This document shows, one piece after another, positions 7,201-14,480 of a stretch of 24,918 nt of DNA (positions are counted from its first letter, which is position 1; every line of letters starts with the position of its first letter). The notes beneath the pieces were generated by a model. The model was given only the letters and a program-made list of their open reading frames with translations, had not been told where the DNA came from and did not search any database. The translations under genes and the position numbers were made by a program. The DNA comes from Desulfobacterales bacterium (GTDB taxonomy: Bacteria > Desulfobacterota > Desulfobacteria > Desulfobacterales > RPRI01), in contig JAGVOC010000187.1 in the NCBI GenBank assembly GCA_020052975.1, positions 1 through 24,918 of the forward strand. Direction: 5' to 3'.

Positions 7201-9128
7201 TTACCGCTTACTTTTGATGATTGGCTTTCTTTCCAGCCCCTCCAAAATTTCTATTAACCGGCGTTTGCGAATATGTTTTTCTTTAAGGTCCTTCAAATAT
7301 CGTTCCCACTCCATATTTTTTAATTGTTCGTCCCAGATTTTATGGATCTTTAGCAGGTATTTTACCGCCGATTCATATGCACTGGGTTTGACCTGTGCAA
7401 TCAGATTTTCCACCATTTTTTTCCAGATGGAAACAGCTCGATCTGGCGCGTGGCCTTGAATGGCAACGGCAATGTTGTCTTCGTTTAGGCCATACCAGCC
7501 GTACGACTGTCTTGGCCGCTGATCATACCATCGCAGTATCTCTTCCGGCTTTTTCTCATGGATGGCGATATTGATCAGTTCGTCGATCATAGGGAAACTT
7601 ATTCGCCGGCAGTCATCTGAAAGCTTTAAACCGGACCCAGGCAGAGGCCAATCTTTTTGATCCCAAGGCAGTGCGCCGGTTTCAAGATGGTTCATAAGAC
7701 ATTCCCGCACCCTCGTCCATACCTTCACCTTTTCAGCGGCATGTTGGCACTCTGTATATGCTCGAATCGTGGGCTGCCGGATGAATTCATCTGCCCGCAT
7801 GGCCGCAACCGCGGGCCAGTTCTTCTGATGAGTACGAATTTCCAGAAGCTTGCCGCGAAGTTCGCAGGAAATCCCCGGCAAGTTTTGCCCAACCGCTCGG
7901 ATCCCTTCATGAATCCAGCGTTCGGCATCTTCAAGCCGATCGCCTGCCATCAACAGTTTCACCAGGCGCACGTAACTGTTTGTTAGTTTTGCCTCAGCTT
8001 CGCAAAGCGGGATTATTTCATCAGTGCGACCGGCGCCTTCAATGGCGTATATGATCCAGTCTGTGAGTTCGTTCCGCTGGTAACTGACGCTGAAACCATC
8101 ATTTTTCTCGGGATGTTTGAGTGCTTTCAGACTTTCCAGTAATCGGTCCGCCAGTTCATCCCAGTCCGGCTTTGCATGTGTGCGGTGAAGATATTCCACC
8201 AATGCTTCGAAAAGATAATAGTTGTCTTCCATTACGGCCTCCACAGCCCAGGCCATCTTGTCCACATTCTCCCATGACGACTGATCCAGCGCCTTAACGA
8301 TAACCGGCATACACTCGCTGATTTCATCGGCGGTCTCACCCTCATCATTGCTCTGTTCAACCTGTTGAATGCCGGCGGTCATTAATTCTTTCCCAAGGAT
8401 AAGCACATCATCCGCGCAACCGGCCGCCAGCAGCGTCTCCATTTTTTTGCGAATACCGGAATAATCCGGCGTAAACCCTTGGCCGTTCCAGTGATTTTGC
8501 CAGCCGGGTTCTGAGCTGATTTCATTGATTCCTTTGCGGATTTTTGAAATAAGAACAGATGTGTTTCCAGCGTTAACCTGCCGACGGGCAGACAGTTCTC
8601 TGCCGATTTCCGGATATTGTACGGCGATCTCAATAAAATGTTCAACGAGCTGTTTTTTTGTCTTTTGCTGTAAAAACGCATCGATATCTTTTTTAACCGA
8701 TTCAGGCAAGGCAGGATCATCATCGTCATCGCCATCATCCTCATCCCAGCCTTCTCCGTCTTTTAAAAGTTCAAGACGCTCATCTCTCTGTTTTGCTTTG
8801 GGAATTTTTTGATTGCTCTCAATCCGTTCCATATATTCGAGTACCACGGCTACCGCATGCTTACAGCCGAATTGATATGGACACGTACAAACCGAATCCG
8901 GCAGGCCGCCGTCTCCCATGGCGACTCTAACGGCATATTGTTCCGACCCGTCCACCCACGCGATCAGAGCGTCGTCGTTGGTTACGGCCAGGCTTGATAC
9001 CCGGTCCTGATGCTGATAACTTCGGCCGCGAGAGACAATTTTGCTCCCGGCCCATTTGTTGAGTTTATCCCAAGTTTATCCCAGGATAGATCCGCGATTT
9101 GTTCCAACTGGTTTTTCTTTTTTGGCAT
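7201..9128 (-). pseudogene. SWIM zinc-finger protein gene, frameshifted by an 11-bp tandem duplication
   Basis: The long open part (7201-8955) encodes about 584 residues with a SWIM zinc finger near its start (CTCPYQFGCKHAVAVVLEYM, C-x-C...C-x-H), an acidic linker rich in Asp, then a long helical region like those of SWIM-family proteins of unknown role. Upstream on the same strand an ATG at 9128 opens MPKKKNQLEQIADLSWDKL, and the reading frame then fails. Removing one copy of an exact 11-bp duplication (9062-9083) restores a continuous 638-residue protein with DKLNKWAGSKIVSRGRSYQH joining on to LIAWVDGSEQYAVRV. SWIM proteins are usually nucleic-acid- or protein-binding. Internal GTG 8955 could give a shorter product, but it would lack the N-terminal region. 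I call it a recent pseudogene or phase-variable allele. Confidence 0.8.
9062..9083. repeat. Exact 11-bp tandem duplication causing a frameshift
   Basis: AGTTTATCCCA occurs at 9062-9072 and again immediately at 9073-9083. Eleven bases is not a multiple of three, so the SWIM reading frame on the minus strand is broken after about 20 codons. Deleting one copy gives exactly 639 codons from 9128 to 7201. Confidence 0.95.
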
Positions 9129-9274
9129 ATGATATATTCCGTTAATTTTTTTGTGTTTTTTAACATCGAGCCTGTGATTAAGCAGCTCTTAATTCTATTA
9201 TTTACCTTAATCCCCGCTCAGTTCAGCTTCTATCTCTTCAATACTCGGCAAGCTGTATTTTAAGCCCGATGAAT

Positions 9275-9303
9275 AAAAAACTAACATTGGTAGTATGTTA
9301 GTT
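9275..9303 (-). terminator. Terminator-like hairpin on the minus strand
   Basis: AACTAACAT (9279-9287) and ATGTTAGTT (9295-9303) form a perfect 9-bp stem with a 7-nt loop. Read on the minus strand it is followed by a T-rich tract (9275-9280 region), as in a rho-independent terminator, though the stem is AT-rich and weak. It would end transcription arriving from the remnant ORF at 9696-9887. Confidence 0.45.
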
Positions 9304-9373
9304 CACACGTTGTTTTTCTCCTTTGGGAGGTTAAGCCGAATCCCTCATTTTTGGGAAATGTTTTCGTAGCACT

Positions 9374-9405
9374 CGAATCCTTGAACCCTTGAACCCTCGA
9401 ATCCT
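9374..9405. repeat. Four tandem degenerate 8-bp units
   Basis: CGAATCCT (9374-9381), TGAACCCT (9382-9389), TGAACCCT (9390-9397) and CGAATCCT (9398-9405) lie head to tail in an A-B-B-A order. Related words appear near 23460-23475 (CGACCCCT followed by TGAACTCT) and, inverted, at 181-194. The role is unknown. Confidence 0.6.
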
Positions 9406-9695
9406 ATAGGGTCACCAACCAATTTGGAGATGATCATAGTATAATAATAGCATACTATAATACCCGTAGTACGGTATTCTGCTTTAGCATATAAATTATC
9501 AGCACTCTACCCTATTTTAAAAATTATTGAAAACCATAAAGTACAAAGAAAAGTACGGTAAAAAGCCGAACAAACCAGAAAATGGGTACGCTTGTATTAA
9601 TAAAGGTAAGACGGAGTGCTGACATATGGGCCAGTATATAACGGGATACAATGCCAGTGAAATACTGGTATTGTAACATACTCAATATAATACTA

Positions 9696-9887
9696 TTATT
9701 TACTATAAAGTCTGGACATTGAATTTTTTCTGCTACACATATAACTTCCTGTAATGTAGCATGCGGTAATTTTAGGAACTATCCAACAGTTCAAAGGGAA
9801 GTCAATGTCTGATGGCGCACTGCTCCAACTTTCCAATTCGTATCTATAGACTTCCGGTGCGAATGTTTGAATTTTTATTTCCCGCAT
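9696..9887 (-). pseudogene. Small decayed ORF, possibly a nucleotidyltransferase remnant
   Basis: The frame starts MREIKIQTFAPEVYRYELES and contains APSDIDFP, which recalls the G-S-x9-D-x-D core of minimal MNT-type nucleotidyltransferases (GS...SDIDFA). After DFP the match continues only in another frame, as PFELLDSS then a stop, so a frameshift is suspected. The ATG at 9887 has GAGGA upstream. At 63 residues the open frame is too short for a working enzyme. The identification is a guess from pattern only, and it could be a chance ORF. Confidence 0.25.
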
Positions 9888-10004
9888 GGTATCATATCCT
9901 CAGTGGTATTGTAAATATTCTGATTCCTAAGAAGAATATCTTGTATGAATTTTTTGATATTGGAAGTTGTGTTGTGAATTAGACCGGTTCAAAGAGGTAA
10001 TAAC

Positions 10005-10925
10005 ATGAAGGCAAGCATATTGATTTTCAGTCAGACAGGAAACACGCTCAAAGTCAGCGCATCTATTTCAAAAGGTCTGGGAATTTGCGGAGTTGAAGTT
10101 GATCAGGTTAGCTTTTTACACCGCACCAAATGGAAACCGGATAATGCCGATCTAATAGGAATCGGATGTCCTGTCTTTGAGAACCGGCCAGCAGAAGTTG
10201 TACCTCATTATTTGGCAGATAGCGGATTTAATTTTGCTGGAAAAAAGGCCTTTGTTTTCATTACCTCAGGCGGCTCTCCTGCCAAATCATTGTGGCATCT
10301 GTCGCAAACTGTAACAAAAACTGGAGCTTCAGTAATAGGAGGTATTCAATTAAGAGGGTGCAGTTCATTTCCCACCCTTTTTGGACTTTTCCCGAAAAGA
10401 CCGAATGAAAAGGAATTGGAAAGAGCAGAAAAATTCGGGCGTGCTGTTGCTGCCAACATAATAAATGGAGAGTTGCTGCCACCTCATTACAAAATTGAAC
10501 CTGATAAAGGAGGAGTTTTTTATGATAAAGTAGGGCCTGTTTTTAATTATATCAAAAAGAAAACCACTCCCTTGCCTATCAGCGATTCGACGAAATGTGA
10601 TCTTTGTGGTAATTGCATATATGAATGTCCGACCAGAAGTATCACAATCGAAAATAAGGCTGTTAAATTTCATAACACCTGTATTGTGTGTTATCGTTGT
10701 TGGCACGTCTGCCCACATTCTGCGATTACAATAAAATTTTCCCCGGGTGATGGATTAATAGAACGGTTGATCTATGGTGAGAAAATGGAACGGTTTTTTG
10801 GTGACATAAAACCTGATGAATATGTGGGTGTAAATCTATATAAGGATGCCTTGGCACGCAATCTGAAGCTTAAATATGATAGAAAAAATCCAACTGCTGA
10901 ATATGAATACATAGAACGAAAATAG
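10005..10925 (+). CDS. EFR1-type flavodoxin/ferredoxin fusion protein
   Basis: This 306-residue cytoplasmic redox protein has an N-terminal flavodoxin-like domain (about 1-155, FMN-phosphate loop FSQTGNT at 8-14) fused to a C-terminal 2[4Fe-4S] ferredoxin domain: C198-x2-C201-x2-C204-x3-C208-P and C226-x2-C229-x2-C232-x3-C236-P. Such EFR1 proteins are common in anaerobes and probably pass electrons between flavin and Fe-S partners; the partner is not known. The ATG follows AAAGAGG at good spacing. The gene is alone on its strand, preceded by a 7-bp inverted repeat at 9915-9939 that might be an operator. It ends 16 nt before the inverted repeat of an insertion sequence, so any downstream co-transcribed gene has been disrupted. 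Confidence 0.88.
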   Translation: MKASILIFSQTGNTLKVSASISKGLGICGVEVDQVSFLHRTKWKPDNADLIGIGCPVFENRPAEVVPHYLADSGFNFAGKKAFVFITSGGSPAKSLWHLSQTVTKTGASVIGGIQLRGCSSFPTLFGLFPKRPNEKELERAEKFGRAVAANIINGELLPPHYKIEPDKGGVFYDKVGPVFNYIKKKTTPLPISDSTKCDLCGNCIYECPTRSITIENKAVKFHNTCIVCYRCWHVCPHSAITIKFSPGDGLIERLIYGEKMERFFGDIKPDEYVGVNLYKDALARNLKLKYDRKNPTAEYEYIERK

Positions 10926-10941
10926 TACTATGAAAATAAAC

Positions 10942-10968
10942 AGAGAGGGTCGGGTAAAATTGGACAGG
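10942..10968. repeat. Left terminal inverted repeat of the IS
   Basis: This begins AGAG, then GGTCGGG (10948-10954) and TGGACAGG (10961-10968). It matches the right end with two mismatches near the tip and six differing bases in the middle. Confidence 0.75.
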
Positions 10969-11017
10969 TGCATAAGTGAGAAAATTGCTCTATAATGAAC
11001 CCCAGGAGGATCAAGAT

Positions 11018-11320
11018 ATGAGCAAAAGACCAAGACGGAATCATGCACCGGCGTTCAAGGCCAAGGTGGCGTTGGAGGCCCAGAAGGGCGACCAGACGAT
11101 CGTTGAGCTTGCCGAGCGTTACCAAGTTCATCCGAACCAGATTACAGAGTGGAAGAAGCAGCTTTTGGCGCATGCAGAGGAAATATACAGCAAGGATCGG
11201 AAACCGGATCAAGAGCCAAACGTCAAAGATCTTCATGCCAAGATTGGACAACTGTCGATGGAGAACGATTTTTTGGCAAGCGCGCTCGGTCGCATAGGCG
11301 ATGCGAGCGCAAAGAGATGA
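11018..11320 (+). CDS. IS3-family transposase OrfA (helix-turn-helix subunit)
   Basis: OrfA is the 100-residue DNA-binding part of the transposase. It shows the IS3 OrfA pattern: a basic start (SKRPRRNHAPAFKAKVALEA), a helix-turn-helix (TIVELAERYQVHPNQITEWK) and a C-terminal leucine-zipper-like helix (KDLHAKIGQLSMENDFLASA). I chose ATG 11018 because AGGAGGA (11004-11010) lies 7 nt upstream; an upstream in-frame start at 10976 lacks such a site. Its TGA overlaps the OrfB ATG (ATGA, 11317-11320), giving translational coupling and possibly a frameshifted OrfAB fusion, as known for this family. Confidence 0.92.
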   Translation: MSKRPRRNHAPAFKAKVALEAQKGDQTIVELAERYQVHPNQITEWKKQLLAHAEEIYSKDRKPDQEPNVKDLHAKIGQLSMENDFLASALGRIGDASAKR

Positions 11321-12147
11321 TCGATAAGACGGATGAACTTCCAGTGAAACGGCAATGCGAGATTCTGGATCTTTCCCGATCTGTCATTTACTATACCCCC
11401 GTTCCCATCAGTGCGAAGGATATGGAGTTGATGCGTCAGATCGATGAGATTCATCTTGCATATCCGTTCTATGGCAGCCGGAAGATCCGCGACGAGCTGT
11501 GGATCAAGGGTTATGACATTGGACGTGACCGAGTACGTCGCCTGATGTGTCGGATGGGAATTGAAGCGCTCTACGTGAAGCCGAGACTATCGTTGGCACA
11601 TCCTGGACATGTGAAATACCCCTATCTTCTCAGAGGTCTTGAGATCACACGGGCGAATCATGTGTGGGCAGCCGACATCACCTATATTCCCATGGCAAGA
11701 GGATTTTGCTACCTCGTAGCGATCATGGACTGGGCGAGCCGAATGGTTCTTTCCTGGAGGCTTTCCAATACTCTGGACAGCGCATTCTGTACCGATGCTT
11801 TGGAAGAGGCTATCGCAAAATATGGTTGTCCAGATATATTCAACACGGATCAGGGCAGTCAGTTCACCGCAGAAGCATTTACGCATACCCTTCGTTCAAA
11901 CGATATTGCCATCAGTATGGATGGAAAGGGCCGGTGGATGGACAATGTTTTTATCGAACGGTTATGGAAAAGCGTTAAGTACGAGGACATTTACCTGAAG
12001 GCATATGCTTCAATGGCGGAAGTGAAAAGCGGACTTTCCAGCTACTTCAAGTTCTACAATGAAAGGAGATGGCATAATAACTTTGACAGGAAGACCCCGG
12101 CTATGGTTTACTTCGGCACAGAATTGCAGAAACAGGCTGCGGCATGA
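11317..12147 (+). CDS. IS3-family transposase OrfB (DDE integrase core)
   Basis: OrfB is the 276-residue catalytic part. The HTH_21-like segment (YPFYGSRKIRDELWIKGYDI) precedes an rve/DDE domain whose three acidic residues are visible in WAADITYI, FNTDQGSQF and FIERLWKSVKYE, spaced as expected (DD35E type). The C-terminal YNERRWHNNFDRKTPAMVYF is also typical. The frame is unbroken. It starts at ATG 11317 overlapping the OrfA stop; the same frame is open upstream inside orfA, which would allow a frameshift fusion. Confidence 0.94.
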   Translation: MIDKTDELPVKRQCEILDLSRSVIYYTPVPISAKDMELMRQIDEIHLAYPFYGSRKIRDELWIKGYDIGRDRVRRLMCRMGIEALYVKPRLSLAHPGHVKYPYLLRGLEITRANHVWAADITYIPMARGFCYLVAIMDWASRMVLSWRLSNTLDSAFCTDALEEAIAKYGCPDIFNTDQGSQFTAEAFTHTLRSNDIAISMDGKGRWMDNVFIERLWKSVKYEDIYLKAYASMAEVKSGLSSYFKFYNERRWHNNFDRKTPAMVYFGTELQKQAAA

Positions 12148-12188
12148 TCATGAACCAAGAGCAGTTTCCCACTTATAAACACCTGTTT

Positions 12189-12215
12189 CCTGTCCAAACA
12201 ATCCCGACCACCTCT
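12189..12215. repeat. Right terminal inverted repeat of the IS
   Basis: CCTGTCCA (12189-12196) and CCCGACC (12203-12209) are the complement of the left-end blocks at the same spacing, followed by CTCT (12212-12215) matching the left AGAG. Confidence 0.75.
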
Positions 12216-12324
12216 AAATATAGATTTATTTAAACAAAATCTCATGAAGCAAAATAATGAATCAGAATCTTCAGCTCTTAAAACAGCAGAACAATTGACA
12301 CGACTATATATCAAATTAAAGTAA
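12216..12324 (+). pseudogene. 3' remnant of a small gene cut by the IS
   Basis: Directly after the IS right end, one frame reads LNIDLFKQNLMKQNNESESS and then ALKTAEQLTRLYIKLK to a TAA at 12322-12324. On the left of the IS, ATG AAA ATA AAC (10930-10941) begins four bases after the EFR1 stop. This suggests a short gene downstream of EFR1 whose start and end are now separated by the insertion. The two pieces may not join in frame, and any lost middle part cannot be seen. An internal ATG at 12244 could still give a 26-residue peptide. Product unknown. Confidence 0.35.
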
Positions 12325-12685
12325 ATTACCTAACAGAAACATCCAACGAATGAAGTCGCCGCAAGTTACCCTTTACGTTACTCTCTTTCCATCCGTAATT
12401 CACAATTCTGACAACTGCTCACCACTGAACAGTAGGTAGGTGTAGATAGCGATTCCGGTGGTTTGATCTTGAAAATTCCATTACTTTGATTTCCATTTTT
12501 ATTGCGTTCTTTTGCCCCATTTTACCGATCAGCCAGCCGTGTATTGTAAAATGCCAAGACGCAACCTATTGAATTCGATGGCATAGGTTCAAGCCTGATC
12601 TTCAATGACCTGCTTAATCAAAAGTAGCAAGCGATTTGAAAGTTTAACAGCTTCCGGTTAATGACATATTTATAAATAATGATAT
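12325..12685. other. Intergenic region between IS and AAA ATPase gene
   Basis: About 360 bases with no ORF, RNA gene or strong hairpin that I can support. The AAA gene ends here on the minus strand without an obvious terminator. Confidence 0.55.
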
Positions 12686-13900
12686 TCATATGTTAATACT
12701 CTGTGTCAAAAACCGGGTGATGTGCAGATGCTGAACGCCTTTTTCGCCTCCTTCAATCATTCTATCCATCGAAACAACAAACTTCGGATAATTGTCGGGT
12801 ATCTGAAGGAGATTCCCGAATTCTCTTTCCCGCGTTTTTTTGTCGGGAATAAGATAAGCAACCTGCACGTAGAGCCTGTCCCCGCGTTTTTCACAGGCAA
12901 AATCGATTTCCTTTGCGCCCATCTGTCCGACCGTCACAGAATAGCCGGATGCCCTAAGGTGCATATACACTATGTTTTCAAGCACTTTATTGATGTCGGA
13001 TGGCCTGTAGCCGACAAGGGCATGCCTCAGCCCGCAATCCTGAAAATAGTATTTTTCGTTGATTTCAAAGATCCGTTTTCCCCCTATCTCGGAACGGCGT
13101 ACTTTGAAGACAAGAAAGGCTTTGGACAGGAAGGAAAGATAGTTCAGAACAATGTTCGGTGAAATGTTCGTCTTCTGCGACTTCAGAAAATCACTGATTT
13201 TTTTTGCAGAAACCAGGCTTCCCGTATTATCTGCAACATATTCGACCAGCCGTTCAAGAAATGCAACGTTCCTGATGTTGTACCGCGCAACCACATCTTT
13301 GAAGAGTATTGTGTTGCTGATGCTTCTAAGGTAATCGTAGACAACCGTATCGTTTAAATCGAGATTAACAAGATAGGGAAGCCCTCCGTATTTTGCATAT
13401 TTCAAAAGAGAACCTTCGGTGTTTTCAAGTTTATGAAATTCAAGAAACTCCGGATAGGAGAGGCTGTACACTCCTATTTCAACATATCTCCCGGACAGAT
13501 TTCCGGCAAGCTCGCCTGAAAGGAGGTCGGCATTGCTTCCGGTGCAGTAAATATCATACATGCCGCCTGCCTGAAGGTCTCTGAGCGCCTTCTCAAACTG
13601 AGATATGCCTTGAATTTCGTCAATGAAAAGAGCGGTAATTTTTTGGCTTTTCGCCGCCTGTTTTACATAACTCAGAAGGTCTCGATAATCCCGGATCGGC
13701 TCGAATTCATGCAGTTCCTTGTTGATGTATAGAATACCGCTCTTTTTCGCACCCTGCCTGATCAGCTCATCCATTATCTGAAACAGAAGATAACTTTTGC
13801 CGACCCTTCGCTGGCCGACAAGAACCTTGATTATATCCTTGTTAATGAAAGGACGTATCCGGTCGAGATAGTACGGACGCTTGATATATTTTTTAATCAT
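12686..13900 (-). CDS. AAA ATPase with C-terminal DUF4143-type domain
   Basis: This 404-residue P-loop ATPase belongs to the large family of AAA_14/DUF4143 proteins of unknown role, frequent in anaerobes and in accessory DNA. Walker A is G29-QRRVG-KS36 and Walker B is ALFIDEIQ (D94, E95), followed by the family segments YCTGSNADLLSGELAGNLSG and YSLSYPEFLEFHKL. The C-terminal half ends with the PD-(D/E)XK-like stretch GAKEIDFACEKRGDRLYVQV, seen in many members. I start it at ATG 13900, with AGAGGGA upstream; the open frame extends further, to 14035, but that extra N-terminus has no counterpart in the family. It is alone on its strand between the IS and the trp leader. Confidence 0.88.
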   Translation of the reverse strand: MIKKYIKRPYYLDRIRPFINKDIIKVLVGQRRVGKSYLLFQIMDELIRQGAKKSGILYINKELHEFEPIRDYRDLLSYVKQAAKSQKITALFIDEIQGISQFEKALRDLQAGGMYDIYCTGSNADLLSGELAGNLSGRYVEIGVYSLSYPEFLEFHKLENTEGSLLKYAKYGGLPYLVNLDLNDTVVYDYLRSISNTILFKDVVARYNIRNVAFLERLVEYVADNTGSLVSAKKISDFLKSQKTNISPNIVLNYLSFLSKAFLVFKVRRSEIGGKRIFEINEKYYFQDCGLRHALVGYRPSDINKVLENIVYMHLRASGYSVTVGQMGAKEIDFACEKRGDRLYVQVAYLIPDKKTREREFGNLLQIPDNYPKFVVSMDRMIEGGEKGVQHLHITRFLTQSINI

Positions 13901-14197
13901 ATTTAAAACTTTCCCTCTTTTGTAATCATATTTTAAGTATACACAAAACAACAGGAATATCAAACAAAAAAAACCGTGGCGCCCTCTTTGTTCTTTGGCG
14001 ATTTTATCGCCGCGACATTCAGCCTTTATCTTCACATATTGAATCGCAACAGCGAACGCATTCCCCGCAGCTTGGCTGCTGGAAGCTTCAACAGCTCAGG
14101 ACAAAGGCAAACAATAGAAGCCATCTTTTTTATCCTCGTCACATACAACGCGTATGGTATTGCAGTCCGTCCGGATGAAAACCCGGCCAAAATTTTA
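13901..14197. other. Divergent intergenic region, AAA ATPase gene to trp promoter
   Basis: About 300 bases upstream of both the minus-strand AAA gene and the trp leader. An open frame at 13976-14260 starts at GTG, has no ribosome-binding site, and shows no recognisable domain, so I leave it out. A GCAGC/GCTGC mini-hairpin occurs near 14070. I found no convincing operator. Confidence 0.5.
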
Positions 14198-14226
14198 TTG
14201 ACAAAAAAACAAAATCCATATAGCTG
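14198..14226 (+). promoter_or_regulatory. Probable trp operon promoter
   Basis: A perfect -35 TTGACA lies at 14198-14203. The -10 is weak: TATAGC (14219-14224, 15-bp spacing) or TAGCTG (14221-14226, 17-bp). The predicted start, about 14230, is roughly 25 nt before the leader-peptide ATG. No TrpR-like operator was recognised. Confidence 0.5.
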
Positions 14227-14256
14227 TGCAGAAAATATATTTTTTTGGAAGAATTT

Positions 14257-14325
14257 ATGAATAAATTTTTTAATATAATCGGAGAATACGGAAATAAGGT
14301 TTGGTGTTGGCGGGCCTCTACCTGA
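14257..14325 (+). CDS. trpL: trp operon leader peptide
   Basis: This 22-residue ORF starts with ATG 14257 after GGAAG and ends GNKVWCWRAST at TGA 14323-14325. Trp codons are at 14302-14304 and 14308-14310, separated by one Cys codon. Tryptophan is rare, so two in a 22-residue leader just before terminator hairpins and trpE is the hallmark of ribosome-mediated attenuation. When charged tRNA-Trp is scarce the ribosome stalls here and alters RNA folding downstream. The stop codon sits in the loop of the first hairpin, as in known trp leaders. The peptide itself need have no function. Confidence 0.88.
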   Translation: MNKFFNIIGEYGNKVWCWRAST

Positions 14326-14376
14326 GGATTTGCCGGCGATACCATTACAAGCTAATAGGCTGATATTATAATAAAT

Positions 14377-14415
14377 AAAAGGATCGTGGGCAATTCCAAA
14401 ACCCGCGGTCCTTTT
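14377..14415 (+). terminator. trp leader terminator 1
   Basis: AAAAGGATCGTGGG (14377-14390) pairs with CCCGCGGTCCTTTT (14402-14415) over 14 positions with two G-U pairs and an 11-nt loop. The downstream tract is only moderately T-rich (CTGGTTTTAT), so termination may be incomplete here. Confidence 0.75.
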
Positions 14416-14425
14416 CTGGTTTTAT

Positions 14426-14458
14426 AAGGGTCGTGGAAAAATCCGCGGCCCTTTTTTT
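14426..14458 (+). terminator. trp leader terminator 2
   Basis: AAGGGTCGTGGA (14426-14437) pairs with TCCGCGGCCCTT (14442-14453), with two G-U pairs and a 4-nt loop. Seven T residues follow at 14452-14458. This is a strong intrinsic terminator and looks like a near duplicate of terminator 1. Confidence 0.88.
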
Positions 14459-14480
14459 ACAGGAATTATTACAACTTGGT

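Larger units (their letters stand above)
9129..10004. other. AT-rich intergenic region with hairpins and gene remnants
   Basis: This stretch of nearly 900 bases has no intact recognisable gene. It holds a minus-strand terminator-like hairpin (9275-9303), four tandem 8-bp units (9374-9405), and a run of small inverted repeats built on AGTAT/ATACT words: 9436-9442 with 9452-9458, AATACC/GGTATT near 9460-9480, CCAGT 9654-9658 with ACTGG 9664-9668, and ATATTCT 9915-9921 with AGAATAT 9933-9939. A small decayed ORF lies at 9696-9887. The composition is lower in GC than the flanking genes, consistent with acquired or eroding DNA. Confidence 0.6.
10942..12215 (+). mobile_element. Complete IS3-family insertion sequence
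   Basis: The element is about 1.27 kb. Imperfect terminal inverted repeats are at 10942-10968 and 12189-12215; the best part is GGTCGGG, six variable bases, then TGGACAGG at both ends (10948-10968 and the complement of 12189-12209). It carries two overlapping frames typical of IS3 elements, both intact, so it may be active. The exact tips are uncertain by a few bases. TAAA occurs at 10937-10940 and 12215-12218 and could be the target duplication, but it does not fit the symmetric ends exactly. Confidence 0.85.
14307..14458 (+). promoter_or_regulatory. trp attenuator with six alternative RNA segments
   Basis: Segment 1 (TTGGC 14307-14311 and CCTC 14315-14318) pairs with segment 2 (GAGG 14324-14327 and GCCGG 14332-14336). 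Segment 2 (TGCCGGCGAT, 14331-14340) can instead pair with segment 3 (ATCGTGGGCA, 14383-14392), with one mismatch in ten: the antiterminator. Segment 3 otherwise pairs with segment 4 (terminator 1). Segment 4 (14403-14413) can also pair over 11 positions, counting G-U, with segment 5 (14426-14436), the 5' arm of terminator 2. Thus stalling at the Trp codons would allow 2:3 and 4:5 to form, removing both terminators. The pairings were checked by hand; stabilities were not computed. Confidence 0.75.

Noticed and set aside
7657..7986. Plus-strand ORFs inside the SWIM gene
   Set aside because: They are antisense shadows of the SWIM coding frame with unnatural composition.
9374..9405. CRISPR-like array
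   Set aside because: The 8-bp units are contiguous with no spacers and there are no cas genes.
10937..12218. TAAA as proven target-site duplication of the IS
   Set aside because: It fits only if the two tips are asymmetric by a base or two, and AT-rich flanks make a 4-base match easy by chance.
12412..12600. Possible second insertion-sequence remnant
   Set aside because: The sequence felt repeat-like, but I found no inverted ends or transposase fragment to support it.
13901..14035. N-terminal extension of the AAA ATPase
   Set aside because: The extra residues are hydrophobic and low-complexity and the family begins near MIKKYIKRPYY; ATG 13900 has a good ribosome-binding site.
13976..14260. 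94-residue plus-strand ORF before the trp leader
   Set aside because: GTG start without ribosome-binding site, no domain, and it runs through the trp promoter and into the start of the leader peptide.
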